Below are positions 7,763 through 19,174 of a stretch of 64,000 bases of DNA, piece after piece. The notes under the pieces were generated by a model that saw only the letters and a program-made list of their open reading frames with translations, made no database searches and was not told the DNA's origin. Made by a program: the position numbers and the translations under genes. Source of the stretch: Flintibacter faecis (GTDB lineage: Bacteria; Bacillota; Clostridia; Oscillospirales; Oscillospiraceae); NCBI RefSeq assembly GCF_014287875.1, contig NZ_JACOPN010000001.1, positions 310,001 to 374,000 on the forward strand, in the 5' to 3' direction. The stretch's first letter is position 1; each line of letters starts with the position of its first letter.

Positions 7763-8248
7763 TTATGCCTGTTCGATTTTCTCAAAGGCGATCCTGGGCG
7801 TTCCGTCGTGGGCCTTGATGATGCCGCAGTAGACAAAGCCGAATTTTTCAATGGCCCGCCGCATGGGCTTGTTGTCGGCGTGGGTGTCGATGCGCAGGTG
7901 GCCGCACCGGTCCATGCACCAATGAAAAATTTCCCCGGTGAGTCCGTGGGCCTCCCCCCGGCTGGCCACCCGGTGGATGGTGCAGTAGGGCCCGTCGCTC
8001 AGCCAGGCCCCGTCGATCTCGCCGTAGGTGGGGTCCTCGCCGGGGAGGAAGGAGAACACCGCCTGCACCCGGCCCTCCCGCTCCAGCACATAAAAATTTC
8101 CCTCCGCCATGTCCCGCCGGATCACCGCCGGGTCGGGATTTTTGTCCCCCCACTGGGTGGGGTTGCCCGCCTGACGCATAAAGCTGCGGGCAATGGTATA
8201 GATGTCTGTGATGTCCTGCCAATCGGCCTGCTGTGCCCCTCGGATCAT
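7763..8248 (-). CDS. GNAT-family N-acetyltransferase
   Basis: A 161-residue single-domain GNAT enzyme that would transfer an acetyl group from acetyl-CoA to an unknown amine. IRGAQQADWQDITDIY is the usual first strand and helix; CTIHRVASRGEAHGLTGEIFHW contains the acetyl-CoA binding motif A in a relaxed form; HLRIDTHADNKPMRRAIEKFGFVYCG is motif B with the typical ADNxPMxxxxEKxGF ending. Substrate is not predictable. It stands alone on the minus strand between the secreted-protein gene and a lipoprotein gene. Confidence 0.85.
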   Translation of the reverse strand: MIRGAQQADWQDITDIYTIARSFMRQAGNPTQWGDKNPDPAVIRRDMAEGNFYVLEREGRVQAVFSFLPGEDPTYGEIDGAWLSDGPYCTIHRVASRGEAHGLTGEIFHWCMDRCGHLRIDTHADNKPMRRAIEKFGFVYCGIIKAHDGTPRIAFEKIEQA

Positions 8249-8377
8249 AGTATCAGGTTCCTTTCCTCTCTCGCAATATCGTTTTCCCCATTATAGCGGT
8301 CTTTTCACCCATGCGCAAGCACGACGGTGCTCGGCTGCCCCTATTCCGGCAGAAGCATCCCCAGACCCTGTAGCTTT

Positions 8378-9241
8378 TCAGCTGATCCACGCACCACCGT
8401 TGACGGTGTACTCCCCCCACAGACCATCGTCGTTCTGAACGGCAACGCACTGGGAAAGGCCATAGGCACCCAGCGCACTGCGCCACTTGTCGGCATGGAA
8501 GCTGACGGTATCCTTCCCTTTGTTCTGCCCCAGGGGCGGCTCAGCCTCCCCCTCCGGGTCATCGTTCTCGGCGATGGTGAAAAGGATGCCGTCCTCCCAA
8601 GCGGGGAAAGCGTCCTCCTCATCAAGGCCGCTGATGTACCCCTCCTGACACAGCTGCTCATAGCTCAACTCCATGGGCTGGGCCTGGTGAGACCGGGCAA
8701 AGCTCCACGCCACTGCGCTGCGCTCGGCAGGTGTGAGGGAGGTCGCCGTCAGGTCCACGCTGATATACTCCGCTGTATGGTTCAGTCCCTCGTCCTTTTC
8801 CCATAGGTCCCCCAGGACACGGAGATAGAGTCCGCATCGGTCGTCAAATTCATCTGGCAGGAAGGTGATGCCGGTGACCTCGCCGAACTGTGCGGGATAG
8901 GTCTCCATTATGCCGCCGGAGAAGGCGACCCGGATCATCGCCCCGGCGGAGAGCTGGCCGTCGGCCAACAGCGTGCCCCCCTCCGTCTCCTTGCGGTACA
9001 GGGGAACAGAGCTGGCATCCAGCGTATAGATATCGGGGTGGTCGCCGTCCACGTCTGCAAGCAGCAGCTGATTCTCGCCATCCACCGCAACCACCCGGCA
9101 GCGCATGACCGTATCCTCTTCTGGGGATATAGCGTCCACGCCACCCTCCGTTGCGGACAAGTGGGGCATTTTCTCTGAACAGCCCGCAAGCAGGGTGCAG
9201 AGCAGCGCAGCGGCAAGGAACCATGAACTGCCTTGTTTCAT
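8378..9241 (-). CDS. Lipoprotein, unknown function
   Basis: A 287-residue protein with a type II signal (LLCTLLAGC, lipid-modified Cys at residue 21). After the lipobox comes an OB-like segment (MRCRVVAVDGENQLLLADVDG..DIYTLDAS) ending in MIRVAFSGGIMETYPAQF, a pattern seen in DUF3221/YobA-type lipoproteins that probably form small beta barrels. The C-terminal 130 residues look like a second, separate domain with no motif recognised. It is a single gene 130 bp upstream of GNAT. Confidence 0.65.
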   Translation of the reverse strand: MKQGSSWFLAAALLCTLLAGCSEKMPHLSATEGGVDAISPEEDTVMRCRVVAVDGENQLLLADVDGDHPDIYTLDASSVPLYRKETEGGTLLADGQLSAGAMIRVAFSGGIMETYPAQFGEVTGITFLPDEFDDRCGLYLRVLGDLWEKDEGLNHTAEYISVDLTATSLTPAERSAVAWSFARSHQAQPMELSYEQLCQEGYISGLDEEDAFPAWEDGILFTIAENDDPEGEAEPPLGQNKGKDTVSFHADKWRSALGAYGLSQCVAVQNDDGLWGEYTVNGGAWIS

Positions 9242-9348
9242 GGGAATTCCTCCTTCGATCTTATCTATCCCGTTAGACGTTCGGCGGGGAGGTTTTGTTC
9301 CCGATCATCTCCCGGTCCTGTCTTTCGCCCATTCGCAGACACAAGCGC

Positions 9349-9377
9349 TTTACCCGACGTGTTCCTTGTGATATACT
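9349..9377 (+). promoter_or_regulatory. Promoter upstream of nudF
   Basis: TTTACC (9349-9354), 17-bp spacer, TATACT (9372-9377); start predicted near 9384, with an AAAGGAGG site before the gene. Confidence 0.55.
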
Positions 9378-9417
9378 GTAACATGATATATTATCTGCAA
9401 TAAAGGAGGACCTCAAC

Positions 9418-9960
9418 ATGGACCTTGCAGAACATAAAGTCTCCGGCAAGACGATCTTCAACGGCAAGATCGTCCGTCTGGATGTGGACCAGGCCCGGCT
9501 GCCCGACGGGAGCATCGCCACCCGGGAGGTGGTCTATCATCCCGGCGGGGTGGCCATTCTGGCCCTGGATGAACAGAACAACGTGTCTTTGGTGCGCCAG
9601 TTCCGCTATCCCTTCGGAAAGCTGCTGCTGGAGCTGCCTGCGGGCAAGCTGGACCACGGGACGGAGGAGGACCCCCTGGTGGGGGCCAAGCGGGAACTGA
9701 GCGAGGAGGCCGGACTGGAGGCCGCCCACTGGACCTATCTGGGCTGTATTCTGGCCTCCCCCGGCTTTTCCAGCGAGGTGCTGCACATGTACCTGGCCCG
9801 CCAGCTGACCCCCACCCCCCGGCACCCGGACGAGGACGAGTTTCTGGACGTGCTCACCATGCCCTTTGACGAACTGTTCGCCCAGGTGATGGACGGCACC
9901 GTCACCGATGCCAAGACGGTGGCCACGGTTTTAAAGACGAAATATCTGCTGGGTCTGTGA
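9418..9960 (+). CDS. nudF: NUDIX hydrolase, ADP-ribose pyrophosphatase type
   Basis: A 180-residue enzyme expected to hydrolyse ADP-ribose to AMP and ribose 5-phosphate. It has the NudF signature region VRQFRYPFGKLLLELPAGKLD before the Nudix box ending GAKRELSEEAGL; one or two residues are inserted between the Gly and the first Glu compared with the textbook spacing. A GCILASPGFSSEVLHMYLAR segment after the box is also typical of ADP-ribose pyrophosphatases. It lies 29 bp upstream of the response-regulator gene and may be transcribed with it. Confidence 0.88.
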   Translation: MDLAEHKVSGKTIFNGKIVRLDVDQARLPDGSIATREVVYHPGGVAILALDEQNNVSLVRQFRYPFGKLLLELPAGKLDHGTEEDPLVGAKRELSEEAGLEAAHWTYLGCILASPGFSSEVLHMYLARQLTPTPRHPDEDEFLDVLTMPFDELFAQVMDGTVTDAKTVATVLKTKYLLGL

Positions 9961-9989
9961 CCCGGCCCGCTTGACAAAGGAGGAAGTCT

Positions 9990-10709
9990 GTGGCAAAGAC
10001 CATTCTCATCGTGGAGGACGAACAGAACATCGTGGACATCCTGTCCTTCAACCTCAGCCGGGAGGGCTATCAGACCCTGGAGGCTCTGGACGGCCCCACC
10101 GGCCTTCAGCTGGCCCTGGAGCAGAACCCCGACCTCATCCTGCTGGACCTGATGCTGCCCGGGATGGACGGCTTTGAGGTGTGCCGCCGGGTGCGGGAGA
10201 GCGGCTCCTCCACCCCCATTCTCATGCTCACCGCCCGGGAGGAGGAGGCCGACAAGGTCCTGGGGCTGGAGCTGGGGGCGGACGACTATATCACCAAGCC
10301 CTTCTCTGTGCGGGAGCTGCTGGCCCGGGTGAAGGCCAACATCCGCCGGGTGTCCATGGCCGCCAACGCCAATCAGGAGGCCGCCCCTGCGGCAAAGCCC
10401 GACGGGGACACCCTGCGTCTGGGCCGGGTGTCCATCGACCGCTCCCGGGCCACCGTGAGCAAGGACGGCCAGCCCCTGGACCTGACCCAGCGGGAGTATG
10501 ACCTCATCTGCTTTTTGGCCGCCCAGCCCGGAAAGGTGTTCTCCCGGGAGGCCCTGATGGAGCACGTTTGGAATTACGAGGGCTATGTGGGCGACGTGCG
10601 GGCCGTGGACGTGGCCGTCCGCCGTCTGCGGGAAAAAATTGAAGACGACCCCGCCTCCCCCCGGTTCATTGTGACCAAGCGGGGCATGGGCTACTTTTTT
10701 GCCGGATGA
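9990..10709 (+). CDS. walR: Response regulator, OmpR/PhoB family (WalR-like)
   Basis: A 239-residue regulator starting at GTG with an AAGGAGG site. The receiver domain (about 1-120) has the acidic pair in VEDE, the phospho-acceptor Asp in LLDLMLPGMDGFEV, and the conserved Thr and Lys (MLTARE, ITKPFSVREL). The winged-helix part (about 140-238) ends in AVDVAVRRLREKIEDDP..IVTKRGMGYFF, typical of PhoB/WalR. With the kinase and two WalH/WalI-like genes behind it, WalR (cell-wall homeostasis) is the best call, although PhoP/PhoB cannot be excluded from the regulator alone. The kinase start overlaps its stop. Confidence 0.85.
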   Translation: MAKTILIVEDEQNIVDILSFNLSREGYQTLEALDGPTGLQLALEQNPDLILLDLMLPGMDGFEVCRRVRESGSSTPILMLTAREEEADKVLGLELGADDYITKPFSVRELLARVKANIRRVSMAANANQEAAPAAKPDGDTLRLGRVSIDRSRATVSKDGQPLDLTQREYDLICFLAAQPGKVFSREALMEHVWNYEGYVGDVRAVDVAVRRLREKIEDDPASPRFIVTKRGMGYFFAG

Positions 10710-12550
10710 GCGGCCAGAGCGCCGGGACCACGGCCAGGGCCGCCGTGGAGCATCCCGTGAAAAAGGGGTCAGGCGCCATGGGCAGCGTCCACATGAAGCT
10801 GGTGATGATCATGGTGCTGCTGATCGTCTGTCTGATGACGGTGGTGGGTGCCTTTCTCATCAACTCCGTCAGCGCCTTTTATCTGGAGGACTTCTACTCT
10901 CAGATCGCCCAGGTCTTTCTGGACGAGGAGCTGTGCCGTGACCTGACCACCAAGGTCGACGGCGAGGAGGACGGGGCCGCCAAGCTGGGCGAGATCTTAA
11001 AGGCCTACGCCGGTGAGCTGGGCGTGGACGGCCGCAACCGCAAGCTGTATATCCTGGACAGCAACGGCCAGTGCCGGGTCCGTCCCGCCGGAGACACCGA
11101 TCCCCTGCGCTATACCAGCAACCTGACCTTTGCCCTGACCACCGGACTGGAGACGGGGGAGTCCGGCGACGAGAGCAATCTGGCCGTGGACTATATGGAC
11201 GTGGCCATCCCCATCCACCGGGGGGATGACGGCTATATCATCTATATTCTGGACAACAAGGCCACCGCCAACGACCTGACCGACCAGATGTTCCTCCTCA
11301 TTATGGAGGCCCTGGTGTTCGGCCTGGTCATCACCGTGCTGCTCACCTTCCCCCTGTCCAGCACCATGGTCACCCCCATCCGCCGCCTGACAGAGGGCTC
11401 TATGCGGGTGGCCCGGGGGGACTTCTCCCATAAAATCGAGGTGGCCTCCCAGGACGAGATCGGCGTGCTCACCGACACCTTCAACGACATGGCCGGACAG
11501 CTGCAGGACACCCTGCGCCAGGTGGAGAACGAGCGCAACAAGCTGGACACCCTGTTTCTCCACATGACCGACGGCGTGGTGGCCTTCTCCCGCCAGGGGC
11601 AGGTCATCCACTCCAACCCCGCCGCCGCCCGGATGCTCCACCAGAGCATCGACGAGACCTCCTCCTACGGTCAGCTCTTCGGTGAAGCCGCCCCGCTGGA
11701 GCAGGTGCTGGCCGCCCCCGACCATCTGGAGGCGGAGCGCCAGGTGCGGGACAGCTATCTCCAGCTGCTCATGGCCCCCTTTGACCGGGGCCGGGAGGGG
11801 GGCGGCGTGCTGGTGGTCATCCACGACGTCACCGAGCAGCGCAAAAGCCAGGAGCTGCAGCGGGAGTTCGTGGCCAATGTCTCCCACGAGCTGCGCACCC
11901 CCCTGACCAACATCCGCTCCTATGCCGAGACCATCTCCGACAGCGTGGGCGATCTGCCCCCGGATATGGAAAAGAAGTTCCTGGGCGTCATCCTCAACGA
12001 GACCGACCGCATGACCCACATTGTCCAGGACCTGCTCACCCTGTCCCGGTTCGACTCGGGCAAGGACGAGCTGAAGCTCACCCGCTTCTCCTTTGCCGAG
12101 GCGGTGCAGAGCCTTTACCATGCGGTGTATATGGAGGCCCGCCGCCACGACCACCAGCTGAAGCTGGAGCTGGAGCCCGATCTGCCCGCCATTGTGGCCG
12201 ACCGGGAGCGCATCGTCCAGGTGATGATGAACGTGGTGTCCAACGCCATCAAATATACCCCCGACGGGGGCCACATCACCATCTCTGCCGGACGGCGGGG
12301 GGACCTGGTGTGGATGGTGGTGGATGACGACGGCATCGGCATCCCCGCTGCCGACCGCCCCCGCATCTTCGAGCGGTTCTACCGGGTGGACAAGGCCCGC
12401 TCCCGTCAGTCCGGGGGCACCGGTCTGGGACTGTCCATCGCCAAGGAGATCGTGGCCCTGCACCAGGGCTCCCTGCGCATTCTGGATAAAGAAGGCCCTG
12501 GCCTTGCCGTGTGCCTGGAACTGAAAATTGAGGGACCGGACCATGAATAA
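10706..12550 (+). CDS. walK: Sensor histidine kinase (WalK-like)
   Basis: A 614-residue membrane kinase. Order: first membrane segment (about 27-52, VMIMVLLIVCLMTVVGAFLI), extracellular sensor domain (about 55-190), second membrane segment (about 197-220), HAMP (about 220-275, TPIRRLTEGSMRVARGDF), coiled linker, PAS (about 280-375), HisKA with phospho-His in FVANVSHELRTPLTNI, and an ATPase domain with an N box (NVVSNAIKYTPDGG), DDDGIGI and GGTGLGLSIAKEI. Architecture matches WalK. The annotated start overlaps walR by 4 bp; a later start at 10778 (MGSVHMK) is also possible. Confidence 0.88.
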   Translation: MSGQSAGTTARAAVEHPVKKGSGAMGSVHMKLVMIMVLLIVCLMTVVGAFLINSVSAFYLEDFYSQIAQVFLDEELCRDLTTKVDGEEDGAAKLGEILKAYAGELGVDGRNRKLYILDSNGQCRVRPAGDTDPLRYTSNLTFALTTGLETGESGDESNLAVDYMDVAIPIHRGDDGYIIYILDNKATANDLTDQMFLLIMEALVFGLVITVLLTFPLSSTMVTPIRRLTEGSMRVARGDFSHKIEVASQDEIGVLTDTFNDMAGQLQDTLRQVENERNKLDTLFLHMTDGVVAFSRQGQVIHSNPAAARMLHQSIDETSSYGQLFGEAAPLEQVLAAPDHLEAERQVRDSYLQLLMAPFDRGREGGGVLVVIHDVTEQRKSQELQREFVANVSHELRTPLTNIRSYAETISDSVGDLPPDMEKKFLGVILNETDRMTHIVQDLLTLSRFDSGKDELKLTRFSFAEAVQSLYHAVYMEARRHDHQLKLELEPDLPAIVADRERIVQVMMNVVSNAIKYTPDGGHITISAGRRGDLVWMVVDDDGIGIPAADRPRIFERFYRVDKARSRQSGGTGLGLSIAKEIVALHQGSLRILDKEGPGLAVCLELKIEGPDHE

Positions 12551-13877
12551 CACTGCAAAAAAGCGCCTGGCCATTGAGCTGGGCAAAGACCTCCTCATCC
12601 TGCTGCTGTGCTGCACCGCGGTTCTGCTGGCCATGCGGGGGCAGCTGTTCGCCTCTGCCCCCCGGCTGTTCGGGGGCCAGGACACCCGCCAGACCGGCAC
12701 GGTGGAGCCTGTCTCCGGCATCCAGGCCGACGCCGCCTGTCCCCTGCGCATTGCGGTAAGCCTCCCCGGCACCGGAGGAGCTCCCGCCCGGCTGGGGCTG
12801 CAGTATGATCCCGCCGCCTGTCAGGCCCTGTTCCAGCAGCTGGCCGCCCCCCTGGCCGAGGCCCTGTCCGCCGCAGGCACGCCGGAGCAGGTCTCCCGCC
12901 AGCAGTGGGAGCAGGCCCTGTCCGCCGCCCCCGGGGTGGTGCTGGACTTTCAAAGCCCCATGCCCCTGCCCGTGCTGGTCCACTGGCTGGCCGGGGAGGA
13001 TGCCGGACTCACCGCCCAGGCCCGGCGGCTGGCCCTGTATGTCCAGGGGGACGGTCTGGCCCTGTGCTGGCGGGACGAGACCTCCGGGGCCTATTTCCAC
13101 GCCAGCGCCCAGGGCGTTGATGCCGGGGCCCTCACCGATGCCCTCAGCACGCTCACCCCAAATGGCTCCCAATTCGCCTTTGAAAACCCGGACTACGACC
13201 GCCTGGACCCGGACACCCTGCTTCTTCCCCAGACTGCGTCCATGCCCGTCTACGCTGTATCAGACCCCATGGGGGACGGACGGGATTCCTTGGAGACCCT
13301 GATGGGCTATCTGAACATCTCCGCCGATGCCAGCAGCTTCTATTCCGCCGGCAGCGAGCAGGTGGCCCGCAGCGAGAGCGACTCTCTGCGCCTGTCTCAG
13401 TCTGGCTTTGCCACCTATGAGGCCGGCGAGGCCCGCTCCGGCCGTTTTCCCGTCCCCGTCCGCGGGGACCAGATCACCCTGGCCGATGCGGTGGATGCCT
13501 GCCGCCGTCTGGCCGCCGCCACCGTGGGATCTCACTGTAGCCAGGCCCGTCTGTATCTGTCCGGGGTCACCCAGCAGGAGGACGGCCTGGAGGTCTGCTT
13601 TGACTACAGTCTCAGCGGCGCGCCGGTGCAGCTGTCCTCCGGCCACGCGGCCCGGTTCTGGGTCAGCCAAGGCCAGATCGTCAAATTTGAGCTGAGTTTC
13701 CGCAGCTATGCCAAACAGGCGGGCACCGCCGCCCTGCTGCCCACCCGTCAGGCCGCCGCCGCCCTGGCCGTCGAGCATCCGGGCCATGAGCTGCTGCTGG
13801 TCTATCGGGACGCAGGCGGAGATACCACGTCCGCCGACTGGGCCGCCGCGGGGACATCTTCCCAGGAGGAGGGCTGA
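12543..13877 (+). CDS. WalH (YycH)-like regulator of the sensor kinase
   Basis: A 444-residue membrane-anchored protein. The start at 12543 overlaps the kinase stop (ATGAATAA); one N-terminal membrane segment (LLILLLCCTAVLLAMRGQLF) is followed by a large extracytoplasmic domain. The position straight after walK and before a YycI-like gene, along with size and topology, fits YycH, which in Bacillus controls the kinase from outside the membrane. Sequence similarity to YycH is weak to the eye, so this call rests mainly on context. Confidence 0.6.
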   Translation: MNNTAKKRLAIELGKDLLILLLCCTAVLLAMRGQLFASAPRLFGGQDTRQTGTVEPVSGIQADAACPLRIAVSLPGTGGAPARLGLQYDPAACQALFQQLAAPLAEALSAAGTPEQVSRQQWEQALSAAPGVVLDFQSPMPLPVLVHWLAGEDAGLTAQARRLALYVQGDGLALCWRDETSGAYFHASAQGVDAGALTDALSTLTPNGSQFAFENPDYDRLDPDTLLLPQTASMPVYAVSDPMGDGRDSLETLMGYLNISADASSFYSAGSEQVARSESDSLRLSQSGFATYEAGEARSGRFPVPVRGDQITLADAVDACRRLAAATVGSHCSQARLYLSGVTQQEDGLEVCFDYSLSGAPVQLSSGHAARFWVSQGQIVKFELSFRSYAKQAGTAALLPTRQAAAALAVEHPGHELLLVYRDAGGDTTSADWAAAGTSSQEEG

Positions 13878-13879
13878 CC

Positions 13880-14701
13880 ATGGAGTGGCCAAAACTGAAA
13901 AATATCATTCTGGTCATTCTGGTCATGACCAACCTGTGCCTGTTTTTCTTCGTGGCCCAACGGGAGTGGCAGCAGTATCACTTTCAAAACCAGGCCCGCA
14001 AGGATGTGGTGGCCTTTCTGGCCAGCCGCAGCATCACCGTGGACCCGGACATTCTCCCCCGGGATCGGGATACCATGCCCCCCCTGACGGTGGTGCGGGA
14101 TCTGGAACAGGAGGCCACTCTGGCCGCCCGGCTGCTGGGCAGCGACGTGGAACGCCAGGTCTCCGGCGGGGCGGTGTACCGCTACTCCGGTCAGAACGGC
14201 TCCATCCAGTTTCATAACGACGGGTCCTTTTCCGCCCGCTTTGCCCAGGGGGCTTTCCCCACCGACAATGACCCCGCCGCCAGCGCGGCCGTCCTGCTGG
14301 AACGGCTGGACTTCACCGGGGAGCTGATCAAGCACACAGATGACTCCCTCACCTTCCGCCAGACCTGGCAGGGCGCACCTCTATTTTTCAATCAGGTGAC
14401 CCTGGCGATGCAGGACGGTTTTTTCACCGCCATCACCTCCGGCCAGCGGCTGGGCGGCACCCCCACCGAGGACGGCACCCGCCAGGCCCTCCCCCCCGCC
14501 TCCGCCCTCATCCAGCTGCTTCAGGGCATCAACGAGCTGGGAGATGTGTGCAGCAGCATCGTGGGCATCCAGCCCGGCTATGCCGCCCGCTCCGCCCTCA
14601 CCGGTGTCACCCTGCTCACCCCCGTGTGGCAGGTAAGCACCGACACGGTGGTCTATCAGCTGGACCTGGTCTCCGGCGCAGTCACGCGCCTGAGCGAGTG
14701 A
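13880..14701 (+). CDS. WalI (YycI)-like regulator of the sensor kinase
   Basis: A 273-residue protein with a single N-terminal membrane segment in the characteristic MEWPKLKNIILVILVMTNLCLFFF start (Bacillus YycI also begins with a W-x-K-x-K-x-IFIxxFLxLNxFL pattern). The extracytoplasmic part ends in VWQVSTDTVVYQLDLVSGAVTRL, similar to the YycI/PepSY-like end in which the pairing with YycH occurs. Two bases separate it from the walH-like gene. No walJ or htrA follows; instead the next gene is glutamate racemase. Confidence 0.75.
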   Translation: MEWPKLKNIILVILVMTNLCLFFFVAQREWQQYHFQNQARKDVVAFLASRSITVDPDILPRDRDTMPPLTVVRDLEQEATLAARLLGSDVERQVSGGAVYRYSGQNGSIQFHNDGSFSARFAQGAFPTDNDPAASAAVLLERLDFTGELIKHTDDSLTFRQTWQGAPLFFNQVTLAMQDGFFTAITSGQRLGGTPTEDGTRQALPPASALIQLLQGINELGDVCSSIVGIQPGYAARSALTGVTLLTPVWQVSTDTVVYQLDLVSGAVTRLSE

Positions 14702-14720
14702 AACGTGATGAGAAAGGATC

Positions 14721-15551
14721 GTGAACCCTGTGTTTGACGCAAACAGCCCCGTCGGCGTTCTGGATTCGGGCATCGGCGGCTTCAGCGTGGCCCGGGCGGT
14801 GCAGCAGCTGCTGCCCGCCGAGCAGCTGATCTATTTTGGCGACGGTGCCCATATCCCCTATGGCAATCATCCCGAGGACAAGATCGTGGCCATGGCCCGG
14901 TATATGTTCTCTTTTCTGGAGCAAAAACAGGTAAAGGCCCTGTTGGTGGCCTGCAACACCATCTCCTGCGTCATCGACCGGTGCGCCGACGCGGTGTCCT
15001 GCCCCACCTTTAACGCCGTGCAGGCGGGGGCAAACGCCGTATCCCGGCTGGACGTGGAAAAGGTCGGGGTCATCTCCACCGTGTTCACCCACAATTCCCG
15101 GTGCTATCCCCAGCGTATTCTGGCCCAAAGCCCCAAAAAGCTGGTGGTGCTCAGCTGCGGCTGCCCCGACCTGGCCCGGCTGGTGGAACATAATCTGGGC
15201 GACCCCGGCGGCATGGCGGCGGTGGAGGCCGACCTGCACCAGGAGCTGGACCACATGGTCTATGACGATCACATCCAGTGCTGTGTGCTGGGCTGCACCC
15301 ACTATCCCCTGGTGTCCGACACCATAGAAAAGCTCTATCCCGGCCTGCCCCTCATCGACCCGGCCCAGCAGATGGCCCAGGAGCTGCGCGCCTATCTCAC
15401 CCGGTCCGATCTCCTGCGGAACGCAGGTCTGCCCGGGCGGCTGGACGTGTTCACCACCGGAGATGTGGACGAATACGCCCTGCGGGCCCGTCAGGTGGGG
15501 CTGGACCCGGTAAATTCCGTGTCCTATTATCCCCCCATGTCCCTGGACTGA
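14721..15551 (+). CDS. murI: Glutamate racemase
   Basis: A 276-residue cofactor-independent racemase that makes D-glutamate for peptidoglycan. It begins at GTG with a GAAAGGA site. VGVLDSGIGGFSVARAV is the family start with the general Asp-Ser pair, VACNTISC carries the first catalytic Cys and VLGCTHYPLVSDTI the second. The substrate loop is YFGDGAHIPYG where the common form is GDTARxPYG, so a related Asp/Glu racemase is possible. It is 19 bp behind walI; a wall-precursor gene in a wall-stress operon makes biological sense. Confidence 0.88.
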   Translation: MNPVFDANSPVGVLDSGIGGFSVARAVQQLLPAEQLIYFGDGAHIPYGNHPEDKIVAMARYMFSFLEQKQVKALLVACNTISCVIDRCADAVSCPTFNAVQAGANAVSRLDVEKVGVISTVFTHNSRCYPQRILAQSPKKLVVLSCGCPDLARLVEHNLGDPGGMAAVEADLHQELDHMVYDDHIQCCVLGCTHYPLVSDTIEKLYPGLPLIDPAQQMAQELRAYLTRSDLLRNAGLPGRLDVFTTGDVDEYALRARQVGLDPVNSVSYYPPMSLD

Positions 15552-15578
15552 CCACACGAAAGAACGAGGTATTATCTT

Positions 15579-16712
15579 ATGGAAAATTTGACCTTCGCCG
15601 TGCCCACCCTGTTCGGCCTGGAGGGCCTGTGCGCCGATGAAATGCGCCGTCTGGGGCTGCCCCAGGTACAGGCAGAAAATGGCCGGGTGCTGTGCGGCGG
15701 CACCTGGGCCGACCTGCCCCGGCTGAATTTAAATCTGCGCACCGGCGAGCGGGTGCTGATCGTGCTGGGCACCTTCCCCGCCGGGGACTTCGAGGCCCTG
15801 TTCCAGGGGACCCGTGCCCTGCCCTGGGAGCGGTTCATCCCCAAGGGCGGCCAGTTCCCCGTGAAGGGGCACTGTCTGAATTCCGCCCTCCACTCCGTCC
15901 CCGCCTGTCAGGCCATTGTGAAAAAGGCGGTGGCCGCCCGGCTGGGGGCCAAATACGGCCTGAACACCCTGCCGGAGACGGGGGCTCTGTACCAGATCCA
16001 GTTCTCCATCATGAAGGACACCGCCACCCTGATGCTGGACACCAGCGGGCCGGGGCTCTATAAGCGGGGCTATCGGGCCCAGGGGGTGGACGCCCCCCTG
16101 CGGGAGACCCTGGCCGCCGCCATGGTGCTTCTATCCCGCTACCGGGGCCGCGACCCCCTGTGCGACCCCTTCTGCGGCTCGGGCACCATCCCCATCGAGG
16201 CCGCTTTGATCGCCAAAAACCGGGCCCCCGGCTTAAACCGCACCTTCTCCGCCCAGAAGTGGACCTGTGTGGACAAAAAGCTGTGGCTTCAGGCCGCAGA
16301 CGAGGCCATGGACAAGGAATTTGACGGCGACTATGAGATCTGGGGCGGCGACCTGGACCCTCAGGCGGTGGAGCTGGCCCGGCACAACGCCCAGCTGGCC
16401 GAGGCGGATGACCTGGTCCGCTTTGAACAGGCCAACGCCTGTACCTTCCACTGGGGCGGACTCTATGGCCGGGTGGTCACCAATCCCCCCTATGGCGAGC
16501 GCATTATGGAGCGGCGGGAGGCCGAGGAGCTCTACCGGGCCTTCGGCAAGGCCTGGGCCAAGTTCCCCGACCGGTGGCAGCTGTTTTTGCTGTCCTCCCA
16601 CACCGAGTTCGAGCGGACCTTCGGCCGCCCGGCGGACAAAAAGCGCAAGCTGTACAACGGCATGCTCAAGTGCGACCTGTTCATGTATCTGGGCCAACAG
16701 AAAAAACGATAA
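15579..16712 (+). CDS. THUMP-domain class I RNA methyltransferase (RlmL/YpsC-like)
   Basis: A 377-residue SAM-dependent methyltransferase. The N-terminal THUMP region (about 1-160) begins TFAVPTLFGLEGLCADEMRRLG and ends in the YKRGYRAQGVDAPLRETLAAAMV block; the methyltransferase fold (about 165-375) has DPFCGSGTIPIEAALIA for SAM binding and the catalytic VVTNPPYGERI motif used in N2-guanine methylation. It matches the single-domain YpsC type rather than the fused RlmKL. Probably acts on 23S rRNA. It follows murI by 27 bp. Confidence 0.92.
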   Translation: MENLTFAVPTLFGLEGLCADEMRRLGLPQVQAENGRVLCGGTWADLPRLNLNLRTGERVLIVLGTFPAGDFEALFQGTRALPWERFIPKGGQFPVKGHCLNSALHSVPACQAIVKKAVAARLGAKYGLNTLPETGALYQIQFSIMKDTATLMLDTSGPGLYKRGYRAQGVDAPLRETLAAAMVLLSRYRGRDPLCDPFCGSGTIPIEAALIAKNRAPGLNRTFSAQKWTCVDKKLWLQAADEAMDKEFDGDYEIWGGDLDPQAVELARHNAQLAEADDLVRFEQANACTFHWGGLYGRVVTNPPYGERIMERREAEELYRAFGKAWAKFPDRWQLFLLSSHTEFERTFGRPADKKRKLYNGMLKCDLFMYLGQQKKR

Positions 16713-16758
16713 GTTTAGCACTCACGCCGCTCATTTGTGAACAGAACGTAAATTCAAG

Positions 16759-17222
<464 letters not shown>

Positions 17223-17263
17223 GTTCCCCCACAACAAAATTTCAGGCGCATGAAGCGCCTTGA

Positions 17264-18926
<1,663 letters not shown>

Positions 18927-18980
18927 AGATAGCTGCTAACCCTTGAAATTGCTGGATTTTCTGTAAGTGGTGTGGCTGAT

Positions 18981-18999
18981 TTACACCAAATTTACACCA
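18981..18999 (+). repeat. Left arm-type direct repeats
   Basis: TTACACCA occurs twice (18981-18988, 18992-18999) followed by ATTC, near the left end of the island. Matching TTACGCCA pairs lie near the right end. Confidence 0.5.
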
Positions 19000-19020
19000 A
19001 TTCAGCGCTTAATAGGCAAA

Positions 19021-19061
19021 AACCTCCCCGATGCTTTGCATCGGGGAGGTTCCTTTTTATT
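19021..19061 (+). terminator. Terminator now serving groEL
   Basis: AACCTCCCCGATGC pairs with GCATCGGGGAGGTT around a three-base loop, then CCTTTTTATTT. It lies inside the island, so it was brought in with it. Confidence 0.85.
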
Positions 19062-19174
19062 TACCTTTAAACGCTATTGGAATCGCCCGATAGTCCATAG
19101 GCCCGATTGAGATGGCAGTAAAGAGTGGAGTATTCTGATTGGGCTCGATTGATTCATATAGTTCTTCTTTCTTT

